A DNA stretch of 49,539 bases from Planctomycetota bacterium (GTDB lineage: Bacteria > Planctomycetota > B15-G4), in the NCBI GenBank assembly GCA_003644265.1, contig QNBX01000013.1, forward strand, positions 1-49,539. The letters are read 5' to 3'. This document shows positions 23,965-34,098 of the stretch, in pieces (position 1 is the stretch's first letter; each line of letters starts with the position of its first letter). A program made the translations under genes and the position numbers. The notes below the pieces were generated by a model, which saw only the letters and a program-made list of their open reading frames with translations, did not search any database and was not told the DNA's origin.

Positions 23965-25967
23965 CGGGCGTGCTGCGCCGCATTCCACTGGCAGCCTTCG
24001 CAGCCCTGGCCGTCGGGCTCGCGCGCCTGCCCGTGTTGCTGGCTCTGCGCGACACCCACTACCCGTTTGAGCTGTTCAGCGGCTCGGTGGCCGTGGCGCT
24101 GCTGGACGGGCTCGAGCTGCAGCTGTCCTCGCTCACGATCGTGAGTCACATCCGGGGCGGCGCTTTGTTGGGACTGGGCGCGGCGCCGCTCTACGTCCTG
24201 GCGGGCCCGAGCCTGCCGCTGCTCAAGCTCGTGCCGCTGGTCTGGAATGCGCTCACGGCGGGGCTGCTGGTGGCGCTGGTGCAGCGCCTGGCCTGCCGCC
24301 GCGCGGCCCTGGCGCTGGCGGCGCTGCTGGTGTGCGCGCCGCCGCTGCTGGCCAAGCTCTCCGGCATGGCCTTCGCCAGCCATCTCGAGTCCCTGCTGCC
24401 GGTGGCGTTGGGGCTCTATCTGGCGCTGCCGCTGCTGCAGCGGGAGGCGGCGCCGGGTCGCGGGCGCTTCCTGGCCCTGGGCGCGGTGCTGGGCTTTGCC
24501 GGCTTCTTCCACTTGCAGTCGCTGCTGGGCCTGGCGCTGCTGCTGGGCATGCTGGTCTGGTTGCGTCCGGGCGTGCTGCTGCGGGGCGCGCCGTGGCTGC
24601 TGCTGGGCGCCGCGCTGCTGGCCTCGCCCTCCTGGCTGTTCGACGGCGGCAACCTGCACGTGCTGGGAGGGCAGCTGGGCTCGGCCGCGCGCGAGTCTGT
24701 CTCGCTCATGCGCGAGGGGCCCTTGGGCCAGACCACGGTCTACGGCCCGGCTGCCAAGTTCACAGCCCTGTTCAGCCAGGGGCTCGGTCCCATCCTCGAG
24801 TTCGGCGAGCTGGGTCGCGCACCGGGGCGCTGGGTGGCGCACGCCTGGTTCGGACTCCTGCTGGCGGCCTGTGCGCTGAGCCTGCTGCGCCAGCGTGAGG
24901 TCCTGCTCGCGCTGCTGCGGCGCCGCTCCCTGGGTGCCCGCAGCCTGGCCCCCTTCTGGTTGTTGCTGGCGCTGGGTCTGGGCCTGGCGTTCTTCTCCTC
25001 CGGCATGCGTTGGGACCTCTGGTACGTGGGCGCCGGGCTTGCGAATCGGCGCCTCGCGCCTGTGCTGGTCGCGCTCATGGTGCTGGCTTCGCTGGCGGCC
25101 GGTGGGGGCGGCCGCGCCCGGCTGGGCTCGGCCGTGGTGGGGCTCATGTGCCTCTTGGGCGCCGTGGGCCAGGCGCCCCTGTGGATGCGCCCCCTGGCTG
25201 CGACCAGCCTCAATCGCGGCGAGAGCTACGAGTGGTTCAGCAAGCAGCTGGAGCAGCACGCCGCCGGCGACATCGATGTGCTGTTGGAGACCGTGTCGCG
25301 GGTGGATCGAGGTGACCCACGTTTTGCCAGCCTGCGCTACCGCCTGCCGCGCCTGATGTGGCCCGCGTCGCGCCCGCCGAAGGCCCGGGTGCAGATCGCG
25401 CTGCGGCGCGCTGAGGGCTGGCCGCGTCTGATCGCGCTGACCCACGCGGGCCGCGTCATGGCCGCCGAGCGAGGGTACCTGTGGAGTCTCCCTGATCAGG
25501 GCTGGGTGCGAGAGCTGAGTGCCGTCCAGCGCGGCGCGGTGTTGCACGGCGTGGGGCTGGGCCTGGAACGCAGGATCCCCGCCAGCCGCCCCGTCGTCGA
25601 GCAGCCGGCTGCCCGATTCGTGCAGCTGGCGCAGCGCCTGCGCGGGCCGCTGCTGCAGCCCGTGATGGAGGGGCTGGGCTTTCAGCTCGGCCAGGTCCAC
25701 GACCCCTATAATCGGCTCATGCGCGCCGAGCTGGTGAGCTGGTCCAAGCTGCCGCCTCGGGCCGCCGAGGCGCTCTACCGCGGCATGGGCTGGGGCTACC
25801 GGCAGCGCATGGCCGAGCCTCCGGGCCCGGAGGATGTCGAGAGCGCGCGTTCGCTCGGCATCTTCGAGGACCTGCCGGTCTCGGCCCACGAGCCGTTCCT
25901 GGACGGTCTGCTGACCCGGCGGCTTCCGCGCGAGGCGGCTATGCTCGCGCGACAGGAGGGGCGTTGA
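23961..25967 (+). CDS. Large polytopic membrane protein of unknown function
   Basis: A 668-residue protein beginning with GTG inside the stop of the upstream dehydrogenase gene. The first ~400 residues contain about ten hydrophobic helices (for example LGLALLLGMLVWL and GAPWLLLGAALLASPSWLF); the remaining ~260 form a soluble domain without a motif I know. The topology (many helices, then a soluble C-terminal domain) recalls GT-C glycosyltransferases, and a short acidic-plus-aromatic loop (RDTHYPFELF) lies where that fold has its catalytic Asp, but the family signature is not clear. A consensus-like TATAAT at ~25707 inside the gene is simply the codons for Tyr-Asn. Treat as an integral membrane protein, possibly GT-C-like. 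Confidence 0.75.
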   Translation: MTGVLRRIPLAAFAALAVGLARLPVLLALRDTHYPFELFSGSVAVALLDGLELQLSSLTIVSHIRGGALLGLGAAPLYVLAGPSLPLLKLVPLVWNALTAGLLVALVQRLACRRAALALAALLVCAPPLLAKLSGMAFASHLESLLPVALGLYLALPLLQREAAPGRGRFLALGAVLGFAGFFHLQSLLGLALLLGMLVWLRPGVLLRGAPWLLLGAALLASPSWLFDGGNLHVLGGQLGSAARESVSLMREGPLGQTTVYGPAAKFTALFSQGLGPILEFGELGRAPGRWVAHAWFGLLLAACALSLLRQREVLLALLRRRSLGARSLAPFWLLLALGLGLAFFSSGMRWDLWYVGAGLANRRLAPVLVALMVLASLAAGGGGRARLGSAVVGLMCLLGAVGQAPLWMRPLAATSLNRGESYEWFSKQLEQHAAGDIDVLLETVSRVDRGDPRFASLRYRLPRLMWPASRPPKARVQIALRRAEGWPRLIALTHAGRVMAAERGYLWSLPDQGWVRELSAVQRGAVLHGVGLGLERRIPASRPVVEQPAARFVQLAQRLRGPLLQPVMEGLGFQLGQVHDPYNRLMRAELVSWSKLPPRAAEALYRGMGWGYRQRMAEPPGPEDVESARSLGIFEDLPVSAHEPFLDGLLTRRLPREAAMLARQEGR

Positions 25968-26001
25968 GCCTCGCTCCCCGACCCGCCGCGGAGACGCCGA
26001 C

Positions 26002-27630
26002 ATGCTGTGGCCCCTGTTCCTGGCAGTTGTGCTGGTCGTGAGCCAGGGCGCCGGTTCGCCCTCGCCCGCCCCCCTGGATGTGGCGGACCTGGAGGCCGCC
26101 GGGCGCCTGTCGGGCCTCGCGTTCACACCGTCCGAGCTGGAGCTCATGCTGCCCGGGGTGATCGCTGACCTCGCGTCGTACGAGCGGCTGCGTGCGCTGC
26201 CGGTGCCCCACGCGCTGCCGCCGGCGCTGGCCTTCTCGCCGCTGCTGGCGGGTGTCTCTGCCGACCCGTGGCTGCCGCCCGAGCGGCAGCTGCGTCTGCC
26301 GGACGTGCGGCGCCCCGACGAGCTGAGCGAGCTGCTGTTCGCCGACATTCCCACGCTGGCGGCGCTGCTGCGCAGCCGGCAGGTGTCGTGCGAAGAGCTG
26401 CTCGAACTGCACCTGACGCGGCTGCGCGCGCTCGACGAGACGCTGCACTGCGTGATCTCCTACACGGAAGAGCGGGCGCGGGCTCAGGCGCGGTCGCTGG
26501 ACGCCGAGCTGGCGGCCGGGCGCTGGCGTGGCCCGCTGCACGGCATCCCCTGGGGCGCCAAGGACCTGCTCGCGGTCCGCGGCGCGCCCACGACCTGGGG
26601 CGCCCAGCCCTTCGCCGAGCAGGTCATCGACGCGGACGCCGAGGTGGTGGCGCGGCTCGACGCGGCCGGCGCCGTGCTGATCGCCAAGCTCTCCCTGGGG
26701 GCCCTGGCTTGGGGCGACGTGTGGTTCGGCGGCAAGACGCGCAACCCGTGGAACGCCGAGCAGGGCAGCAGCGGCAGCTCGGCCGGCCCCGCCGCGGCCA
26801 CGGCCGCCGGAGGCGTGGTGTTCGCCATCGGCTCGGAGACCCACGGCTCCATCGTCTCGCCCAGCGAGCGTTGCGGCACCACGGGGCTGCGGCCCAGCTT
26901 CGGGCGTGTGCCGCGCACCGGTGCCATGACCCTGTGTTGGAGCATGGACAAACTCGGCCCGCTGACGCGCTCGGTGGGGGACGCGGCGCTGGTGTTCGAC
27001 GCCATCGTCGGCCCCGATGGTGACGACCTCTCGGTGCTCGACCTGCCCTGGCGCCTGCCCCTCGACGTGGACGTCTCGGGCTGGAAGGTGGGCTACGCCC
27101 CGAGCGACTTCGAGCAGCGCGCTGAGCACGCCGCGGTGCTCGACGAGTTGCGCGCGCTGGGCGTGGAGCTGGTGCCCATCGAGCTCCCGGACGCGCCCAT
27201 CGAGGCGCTCATGATCGGGCTGAGCGTGGAGGCCGCCACGGCCTTTGACGAGCTCACACGCAGCGGGCGCGACGACCTGCTGGTGCGTCAGATCGCCCGA
27301 GCCTGGCCCAACGTGTTCCGCGTGGCGCGGCTGGTGCCGGCGGTGGAGTTCCTGCGAGCCCAGCGCCTGCGCACCCAGCTCGTGCGCGATCTCGAGCGTT
27401 GCCTGGGCGAGGTGGTGGCCTGGGTGCACCCGAGCTTCGCGGGGCCGTCGCTGGGCATGACCAACCTGACTGGCCACCCTGCCGTGGTGATGCCCTGCGG
27501 CGTGCGCGAGGACGGCACGCCTTTCGGCATCAGCTTCGGCGGCAGGCTCTACGACGAGGCGCGCCTGCTGGCGCTGGCCGAGGCTTGGCAGCGCAGCACG
27601 ACGCACCACCGTGGTCAGCCCATGCGCTGA
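26002..27630 (+). CDS. Amidase signature family hydrolase, probably exported
   Basis: A 542-residue amidase. The Ser-cisSer-Lys triad is visible: Lys187 in GIPWGAKDLL, the Ser-rich loop QGSSGSSAGPAAATAAGG (cis-Ser ~259), and nucleophile Ser283 in GSETHGSIVSPSE. The typical TGLRPSFGRVPRTGAM segment follows. An N-terminal hydrophobic stretch (MLWPLFLAVVLVVSQGAGS) looks like a signal peptide, so it probably acts outside the cytoplasm and is not the GatA subunit of tRNA amidotransferase; no gatB or gatC is nearby. About 110 residues before the amidase domain are unassigned. The substrate (a carboxamide or peptide amide) cannot be inferred. It ends 26 bp from the convergent asd gene. Confidence 0.85.
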   Translation: MLWPLFLAVVLVVSQGAGSPSPAPLDVADLEAAGRLSGLAFTPSELELMLPGVIADLASYERLRALPVPHALPPALAFSPLLAGVSADPWLPPERQLRLPDVRRPDELSELLFADIPTLAALLRSRQVSCEELLELHLTRLRALDETLHCVISYTEERARAQARSLDAELAAGRWRGPLHGIPWGAKDLLAVRGAPTTWGAQPFAEQVIDADAEVVARLDAAGAVLIAKLSLGALAWGDVWFGGKTRNPWNAEQGSSGSSAGPAAATAAGGVVFAIGSETHGSIVSPSERCGTTGLRPSFGRVPRTGAMTLCWSMDKLGPLTRSVGDAALVFDAIVGPDGDDLSVLDLPWRLPLDVDVSGWKVGYAPSDFEQRAEHAAVLDELRALGVELVPIELPDAPIEALMIGLSVEAATAFDELTRSGRDDLLVRQIARAWPNVFRVARLVPAVEFLRAQRLRTQLVRDLERCLGEVVAWVHPSFAGPSLGMTNLTGHPAVVMPCGVREDGTPFGISFGGRLYDEARLLALAEAWQRSTTHHRGQPMR

Positions 27631-27656
27631 GCGCCGGGCCTGCGCCATGACGCGGG

Positions 27657-28760
27657 TCAGCGGCCGGGCGGGGTCCAGCCGCCCGGAACCTGGCCGCGGG
27701 CCGCCAGCAGCTCGGCCAGCAGCAGCGCGCCTCCGGCTGCGCCGCGCACGGTGTTGTGCACCAGCGCGACGAAGCGGTGCTGCAGCAGCGGGCACGGGCG
27801 CAGGCGACCGACCGACACCGCCATGCCGCCGGCGAGGTCCCGGTGCAGCCGGGGCTGGGGGCTGTCGTCGCCGGGGAGCAGCACCACCGGGCGGGCCGGC
27901 GCGCTGGGCAGCGCCGCCACGTCCGCGGGCGCGCGCCAGTCATTCCAGGCTTGGGCCACGGCGTCCTCGGAGACGCGCCTGGCAAGCTGCACCGAGATGC
28001 AGGCGAGGTGCCCGTCGGTGACCGCCACGCGGTTGCACTGGGCCGAGATGCGCAGCTCGGCGGGTTCGACGCGCGCGCTGCGGCCGCTGCCGACGAGCGT
28101 CCCGAGCAGGCGCGCGGGCTCGGTCTCCAGCTTGTCTTCTTCGCCCGGGATGAGCGGCAGCACGTTGTCGAGCGCCACGAGGGACGGCACGCCCGGCAGG
28201 CCGGCGCCGGACACGGCCTGCATGGTCACCACGTGCGCGGCCTGCACGCCGAAGGCCTGGGCCAGGGGCGCCAGGGCCAGGGTCACACCGATACTGGAGC
28301 AGTTGGGGTTGGTCACCAGGCCGCCGCTGCCCAGGTGCTGGGCCTGCAGCAGCGCGAGGTGCCCGGGGTTGACCTCGGGGATCACCAGCGGCACGTCGGC
28401 GTCCATGCGGTGCGGGCTGGCGTTGCTCACCACCAACGAGCCGGCCTGGGCGCATGGCCGCTCCAGGCTGGCCGCGGCCTCGGTGGTCAGGGCGCTCAGC
28501 AGCAGGGGCAGGCTGCCGTCGGGTGCCGCCGCGCGCACCGGCAAGGTCGCGGCCGCGGCGGGCACCTCGCCCGGCAGGTGCCAGGACACCACCTCACCGT
28601 AGGGCGCGCCGGCGCTGCGCTCCGACGCCATGACCGCCGTCAACTCGAACCAGGGGTGCCCGTCCAGCAGGGACACCAAGCGCTGGCCCACGGTGCCGGT
28701 GGCACCCAACACACCCACCGGGATGCGCGCGCGTTTGCTCACGGTCTGAGGTGGAGGCAT
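27657..28760 (-). CDS. asd: Aspartate-semialdehyde dehydrogenase
   Basis: A 367-residue enzyme of the archaeal/fungal-type branch. The NADP loop is [18 protein letters not shown]. The catalytic Cys154 is in [14 protein letters not shown], and [20 protein letters not shown] and [18 protein letters not shown] are the later conserved blocks, including the His typical of this step. It reduces aspartyl phosphate to aspartate semialdehyde for lysine, threonine and methionine synthesis in the cytoplasm. Several starts are possible (ATG 28790, ATG 28760, GTG 28742); 28760 is preferred because residues before it are low-complexity and all three precede the Rossmann strand. No other gene of the pathway is adjacent. 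Confidence 0.9.
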   Translation of the reverse strand: MPPPQTVSKRARIPVGVLGATGTVGQRLVSLLDGHPWFELTAVMASERSAGAPYGEVVSWHLPGEVPAAAATLPVRAAAPDGSLPLLLSALTTEAAASLERPCAQAGSLVVSNASPHRMDADVPLVIPEVNPGHLALLQAQHLGSGGLVTNPNCSSIGVTLALAPLAQAFGVQAAHVVTMQAVSGAGLPGVPSLVALDNVLPLIPGEEDKLETEPARLLGTLVGSGRSARVEPAELRISAQCNRVAVTDGHLACISVQLARRVSEDAVAQAWNDWRAPADVAALPSAPARPVVLLPGDDSPQPRLHRDLAGGMAVSVGRLRPCPLLQHRFVALVHNTVRGAAGGALLLAELLAARGQVPGGWTPPGR

Positions 28761-28920
28761 GGGGCGAGCTCGGCGATGGACCGTCGGCAAGGTGCGTCAC
28801 GGGGCGCGCGAAGTCCAGCCACGAAGACGAGGGCTCCGGAGCGCGCCGGTTCGCCATTCATCGCATAGACTGTAGGGCAGGCCGCGCTGGGCGGCCGTCC
28901 CCGTCTCGGAGTCTGCCCCC

Positions 28921-29517
28921 ATGTCATTGTCTTGCTCGCGCTCTGTGTTCCTGCTGGCTCCGCTGCTGGCGGCGCTGTCGGCATGTTCCGCGCCCGCGCC
29001 AAGTGCGCCGTCGTATGTCGTGCTCTCGGCGTCATCGGCGGCCGTCGCCTCACCCTGGAGTGGCGCGGCGTGGCAGGAAGAAGAGGCTGTGGTCGAGTCG
29101 GAGGGGGGCGGCGTCATCCACGGCGTGCTGATGTACCTGCCCAACCGCATCTTCGACGTGTTCGACATCGTGCGCGCCCGCGTGCGGCTGGGCCCGGGTA
29201 TCGGCGTGGGCGTCCGGGCGACCGAGCTGGCGGACGTCTTTGTGGGCTTCTACTCCTCTGTCTTCGTGGGTATCCATGGCCCGCGTGGCGAGCCCAAGAT
29301 CCCGTGGCCCGTGGGCTTCGAGTCCCTGGCGGGTGTTGAGGTGAGCGTGGCCGATGGGACGACCGGCGGCGCTACGGACCCCAACTACGGCATGGTCGAG
29401 TTCGGCGCCGACGCGCAGATCCTCATCGTCGGCTTTGCGGTGGGCGTGGAGCCCTTCGAGGTGCTCGACTTCGTGCTGGGCTTTCTGACCATCGACTTCG
29501 CCGAGGACGACTTCTAG
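28921..29517 (+). CDS. Small exported lipoprotein of unknown function
   Basis: A 198-residue protein with a lipoprotein signal (LLAPLLAALSAC, Cys22). After a Ser/Ala-rich linker comes a hydrophobic, Gly-rich domain: VLMYLPNRIFDVFDIVRARVRLGPGIGVGVRATELADVF and later GADAQILIVGFAVGVEPFEVLDFVLGFL. The alternating pattern suggests a small beta-barrel or an outer-membrane-associated beta-sheet protein. I do not recognise a family and see no catalytic motif. It is a single-gene unit: divergent from asd, and closed downstream by a strong hairpin at 29541-29573. Confidence 0.75.
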   Translation: MSLSCSRSVFLLAPLLAALSACSAPAPSAPSYVVLSASSAAVASPWSGAAWQEEEAVVESEGGGVIHGVLMYLPNRIFDVFDIVRARVRLGPGIGVGVRATELADVFVGFYSSVFVGIHGPRGEPKIPWPVGFESLAGVEVSVADGTTGGATDPNYGMVEFGADAQILIVGFAVGVEPFEVLDFVLGFLTIDFAEDDF

Positions 29518-29540
29518 CGGCCGCCGGCCGCGCGTCGGCA

Positions 29541-29573
29541 CGTCGCAGATCGGACCGGTGCCGATCTGCGACG
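29541..29573. terminator. Perfect 13-bp hairpin between convergent genes
   Basis: CGTCGCAGATCGG and its exact reverse complement flank a 7-base loop (ACCGGTG). It sits 24 bp after the stop of the 28921-29517 gene and 44 bp before the stop of the convergent peptidase gene, so it can act for both strands. No T tract follows, as often in GC-rich genomes. Confidence 0.8.
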
Positions 29574-29616
29574 CTGCGACGCGGGCTGCGAGGCGCCGCT
29601 CCAGCCCTCGGGCAGG

Positions 29617-32287
29617 TCAGTGCTCCGGCGCGTCGGCGTCGTGCTCGAGCGCAGCGCTCGTCAGCGCGCGCGTGTCCTTGATCACCGCGCCGAAGAACAG
29701 GGCGTTCTCGAGCAGGCGCGCACTGCCGTGCCACACGCCCCGGAAGACGGGATCGTCGGCCAGCATGATCACGCTGCCGGCACCCAGGCGCCGGGCCATG
29801 ACGGCCGGCGTGCCCGCGAGCTTGTCTACGTTGGCATCGCTGGCGTAGCCCGAGAGCAGGGGCTGATCGAGGTAGGTCAGCGGGTGCGCCAATGGGTCCT
29901 CGCTGCGGGGCAGGGGCGTGGTGCCGCGCCGGAACAGGGCCAGTGGGCCGGGGCCGAGGCCGAAGCCCAGCGGGTGGCTGCTGTCGACACGCGCGGCGAA
30001 GATGGCGCCGGACACCAGCGTCTTGGCGCGCCGGGCCTCGTAGTCGCCGTAGCTGGGGGGCTCGTCGCCGGAGGTGGGCTCGTGCTCAGCGGGGCTACGC
30101 TCGCCCGAGCCCGCGTCCGGGCCGTCGTCGTCTTGCTCGTCGTCCAACTCCAGCTCGAACAGCTCCCGCGCGGCCCAGCGCGCCGAGCCTCGGGTGCTCA
30201 GCAGCACGCCGCCCTGGGCCACCCAGTCGCGCACGCGGCTCTGGGACACCGCTGATGAGGCGCCGTCCACCAGCACCAGGTGCGTGTAGCTGGGCAGGTC
30301 GAGGCGCTCCAGATTGTCGCCCTCTACCAGGGTCACGGGCAGCTCCAGACGCAGGTCGAGGTGGTGCCAGACCTCCCCGGCTTCGTAGGACGACACGCCG
30401 CTGCCCACCACCAGGGCCACCCGCGGCGCCTTCAGCGGGCGCATGGAGGGGCTGCCCAGGTCGATGCCGTCGGGCGTGTGGCCACTGGTGAGGCGCAGCA
30501 CGTCGAGACCGTCCTCGCTGGCCACGCGCGCCATGACCTCGTGCAGCGCGTCGGGGTCGGAGCTGACGCCGCTCGGCACCACGATGGCGCCCACCTCGAA
30601 CTCCACGCTGCCGTCGGCGCTGTGTGCCGTGAACGGGCGCGTGGCTACCGAGGCCATGATGTCGGCGGCGTGCAGGCGCTGGAGCGCGCGCCCCGCGTGC
30701 AGGCCGCCCCAGGCGAAGGCGTAGGCGACGGTCCGCTGCGTCGTGGCCGCCTGCAGGCTGCCGGCCGCTACCGGGGCCGCGCTCAGGCGCGCGCCCGCCG
30801 CGCCCGCGGGCAGCTCGTTCAGCTCGGCGAAGGGCAGGCCCAGGGCCAGGGGCAGGGTCCAGCTGGAGACGTCGTAGAAGGTGTCGTCGGGAAACTCCAG
30901 CCGGCGCTCGAACAGCGCATGAGCCAGACGCCCGTTGGGTTGGCGATGGGGGATCCACAGCGCCGCGCCGGGTTCGAAGCGCAGGCCCTCGCCGTCCACG
31001 GACTGGGCCAGCTGGTAGACCTCCAGATCGTGGCGCAACAAGAGCTCGGCCAGCAGGGCCGTGCGGGCCGGGTCGCGCGCGTCGCCAGCCACCCAGCCGG
31101 CGATGCCCGAGTCCTCGGCCGCGCTCAAGGCCGTGCGCGAGGCGGCCGACTGGTTCTCCAGCAGCTCAGCACGCAGGGCGCGCGCGGCGGCCAGGGTCGA
31201 GAGCGACGCGCGCACCTGATTGCGGATGGTGAGCTCAAAGGGCAGCGGGCCCCAGGCGTTCTCCTGCAGGTGCCCGCGCGAGCTGGCCTGCTCGAACAGG
31301 ATGCCGATGGCGCCCAGCACGTCAGGGTAGCTGCTGCCCTTGCCGTAGTAGAAGTCGTCAACTCTCTTCGGTGTAGTAGAGCTGGCCGATGGCGTCGAAG
31401 GCCTCGGCGTGGAAGCGCGCGATGGCGCGGGTCAGCTCCAGGTTGCGCTCCGGCGTGAGCGGGTTCTGGCGGCTGGGCACGCCCGGCTGGAAGAAGAACG
31501 TGGAGCCCGTGCCCATCTCGTGGAAGTCGGTCAGCACGGTGGGGCGCCAGCGGTGGTACTGGGTCACGCGCCCGCGCGAGGAGGGGTGGGTCAGCAGCAG
31601 CCAGTCGCGGTTGAGATCGAACCAATAGTGGTTGCTGCGGCCGCCGGGCCAGGCCTCGTTGTGCTCGCGGGCCGCGCTGTCGGGTACGAGCTGTTGACCC
31701 TTGTGACTGTTGGCCCAGCTGGCGTGGCGCGCCAGCCCGTCGGGGTTGATGACCGGGTCGATCAGCACCACCGCGCGTTCGAGCAGGCCGGTGACGTCGT
31801 CGTCCAGGCCGGACGCCAGGTGCCAGGCTACGGTGGGCGCCGCGTTGGCGCCGGACGACTCGTTGCCGTGCACCGAGTAGCCCATCCAGACCACGATCGG
31901 GTCACCGGGGGCAGGGGGGCGGCCAGCCTTCACGCGCGCCACGTGCGCGCTGCGCAGGGCCTCCAGCCGCCCCTGATTACTGGGTGAGGTGATGGCCAGC
32001 AGGAACAGCGGGCGCTGCTCGTGGGTCTGGCCGTAGGGGATCAGGCTGACGCGATCGCTGGCGGCGGCCAGGGCCCGGGCGTAGCGCTCGATCAGCTCGG
32101 GCCGGATGTGCCAGCGCCCTGCAGGAAAGCCGATCACCTGCTCGGGCGTGGGGATGCCCGGGTCGTGGCGCGCGCCCACCGGCAGCAGCTCGATGGGCCC
32201 ATCGTCCGCGCGCGGCGCGGCGCGTGCGGGCGTCAGGGCCGCGGACAGAGCCAGGGCCAAGCAGGTCAGCAGGACGATACGGATCAT
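29617..32287 (-). pseudogene. M14 family zinc carboxypeptidase, interrupted by a frameshift
   Basis: Two adjacent frames together encode one exported peptidase of about 890 residues. The N-terminal part (32287 to a TGA at 31358) has a signal peptide, zinc ligands HGNE (His140, Glu143) and His256 in VLTDFHEMGT, and ends YYTEES. Between the stop and the next listed start, the other frame reads DDFYYGKGSSYPDVLGA and runs into GILFEQASSRGH, exactly the continuation expected for this family, and on to 29617. A +1 or -2 base change at about 31358 explains it. The C-terminal half contains a class-I glutamine-amidotransferase-like segment (LVLVDGASSAVSQSRVRDWVAQ). Either the gene is inactivated in the catalytic domain or the assembly has an error. 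Start ATG 32287 precedes the signal peptide. Confidence 0.8.
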
Positions 32288-32590
32288 GGAGTCTTCCGGC
32301 GGCGGCGGGAGGGGCTGGCAGACCATAGCAACGGCGGCCAGCGGCCGAGGGCGTCACGCCAAGCAGCACGCCGTGGTGGCGCGCGCGCGGGGGCAGCTCG
32401 GCCTTCGGAGGGGCTCGAGGCCGGGGCCAGGCAGCGAAACAGCAAGGCGAGCACGAGGGCCGTCCGCAGATCCGAGCGCAGGATCGATGACACAGGCGGG
32501 TATCCGAGGGAGGCCGTGACTGGTGCCGGGCCAAGCCACGTGCCACAACGCGCACTTGACGCCATACTGGTGCGGCACTCCGAGGACATC
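32288..32590. other. Divergent intergenic region
   Basis: These 303 bp separate the start of the peptidase gene (minus) from the start of the SUMF1-domain gene (plus) and must hold both promoters. A CTTGACGCCATACT stretch at about 32553-32566 contains the only promoter-like hexamers I see (TTGACG; CATACT), but their spacing does not fit one sigma-70 promoter. No coding-like frame or repeat was found. Confidence 0.4.
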
Positions 32591-33910
32591 ATGGTTCGCT
32601 CGCGTTCACTCTCCGGTCTGCTCGTCGTGACGGTCGCCTCGGCGCTGTTGCTGCTGTACGCCCGTTGGCGGGAGCAGGCCCCGGGCCCGTCGTCCGATAC
32701 GTTCGCGAGCGCGGGCCCCGGGATGCTGGGCGGGCCGGCCGTGCCGGATGACCCGGGCGCGCGCGCGCCGACGGGTGCGCCCGACATCGCGGCTACGGAG
32801 ACGCCTCCGAATTGGGCGGCCTTCGATGCGGTTGATCGTCAGGGACTCGGCCGTCTGCTGCCGCCGAGCGCGCGGTCTGCCGGGATGAGCGACGAGCGCA
32901 GCCGCGAACTGGCGGGCGACATGACCGCTGCCGGCCCGGACCTCGGCGGCGACCGTAGCGGCGGCGATCGCAGCGACCGCGCACTGCGACGGCTGGTGGA
33001 ACGCTGGCGCGTGGTCGGGGTCGATCCGCACCCCCTCTGGGCCGATGTGCTCGCGGCGTTGGCCGACCCCCTGGCCTGTCCGCGCTACGCGGGCATGCCG
33101 CCGATCGCAGCCATGGCCGATCTGCTGCCGCTCTCGGCGCGCCCGGACGCGCGCACCGGGCTGTTCGTTTTCTGCCTGGTGGGCACCGGCGAGCCGCCCA
33201 CGCGAGATGACGAGAGCGGCGAGCTGGACCTGGCCGGTAGCTCCGCCGTGGTGCTGGTGCTGGTGCCCGGCGGGCAGGGCCTCATGGGCGCCGACCCCGC
33301 GCGTGATGAACAGGCGGAGCCGGGCGAGCAGCCCGCGCACGAGGTCTCGCTCTCGCCTTACTACCTTGCGCTGACCGAGACGACTCGCGCGCAGTGGCAG
33401 GTGCTGCAAGGGCAGGCGCTGGAGACGGTGGCGGGCATGGGCGTGGACGGCCAGTTGCCCGTGACCGATGTCTCACACGGCGAGGCCAGCGCGCTGCTGG
33501 GCGAGTGGGGGCTGGCCCTGCCCACGGAGGCGCAATGGGAGTTCGCCGCGCGGGCGGGGACGACCACGCGCTTCTGCACCGGCGACGACGCCGCCGAGGC
33601 GCTGGCCGTGGCCTGGGTCGACGAGAACGCCCTGGGTGAGCTGCAGCCCGTGGCCAGCGCCGAGGGCCCCAACGACTTCGGCCTGTTCGACCTGCACGGC
33701 AACGCCTGGGAGCTGTGCCGCGACGGTTACTCCGCCTATGGGAGCGCTCCCGTTCACGACCCGCGCGGCCCCGATGGCTCGCCCGTGATCCGCGGGGGCA
33801 GCTGCGACGACCTGATCTGGTCGGCCCGCAGCAGCGCCCGCGATTCTGTGGAGCCGGGCGATCGCTTCGCTAATCTGGGGTTCCGTGTGGTTCGCCGGGC
33901 GCTGCCCTGA
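32591..33910 (+). CDS. SUMF1/formylglycine-generating-enzyme-domain membrane protein, lacking the active-site Cys pair
   Basis: A 439-residue protein with an N-terminal membrane anchor (LSGLLVVTVASALLLLYARW), about 190 unassigned residues, and a C-terminal SUMF1 domain: VLVPGGQGLMGAD, PAHEVSLSPYYLALTETT, LPTEAQWEFAARAG, NDFGLFDLHGNAWELCRDGY and VIRGGSCDDLIWSARSSARD. Genuine formylglycine-generating enzymes have two Cys in the segment after RGGS; here only Cys405 (RGGSC) is present. It is therefore more likely a structural or binding SUMF1 protein of the kind common in Planctomycetota and Myxococcota. This fits the local sulfatase-fold proteins, none of which has a Cys or Ser to convert. ATG 32591 starts just before the anchor. 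Confidence 0.8.
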   Translation: MVRSRSLSGLLVVTVASALLLLYARWREQAPGPSSDTFASAGPGMLGGPAVPDDPGARAPTGAPDIAATETPPNWAAFDAVDRQGLGRLLPPSARSAGMSDERSRELAGDMTAAGPDLGGDRSGGDRSDRALRRLVERWRVVGVDPHPLWADVLAALADPLACPRYAGMPPIAAMADLLPLSARPDARTGLFVFCLVGTGEPPTRDDESGELDLAGSSAVVLVLVPGGQGLMGADPARDEQAEPGEQPAHEVSLSPYYLALTETTRAQWQVLQGQALETVAGMGVDGQLPVTDVSHGEASALLGEWGLALPTEAQWEFAARAGTTTRFCTGDDAAEALAVAWVDENALGELQPVASAEGPNDFGLFDLHGNAWELCRDGYSAYGSAPVHDPRGPDGSPVIRGGSCDDLIWSARSSARDSVEPGDRFANLGFRVVRRALP

Positions 33911-34098
33911 TGCGGAGGGAGGGCGGCCAGGAACCCGCAGCGACGCCGTGAGGCGGCCGGGGTCCTCGCCTGGCCGTCGCACCCGGGGCGCGCCGAGCGC
34001 CGCCGCTGCGCAGATTGACCGCCCGCGCGTCGGCTGCTGCCGGTACGCTGGTCGGAGAACGGGGCTGGGTCTCTCCCCCGCGCGTTGGAGAATCTGCG

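Noticed and set aside
25700..25720. Exact TATAAT resembling a -10 promoter box
   Set aside because: It lies inside the 23961-25967 gene as the codons for Tyr-Asn, has no -35 partner, and no gene starts nearby in a matching position.
32591..33910. SUMF1-domain gene as a genuine formylglycine-generating enzyme serving the local sulfatases
   Set aside because: Only one Cys is present in the active-site segment, and the sulfatase-fold proteins have no Cys or Ser to modify.
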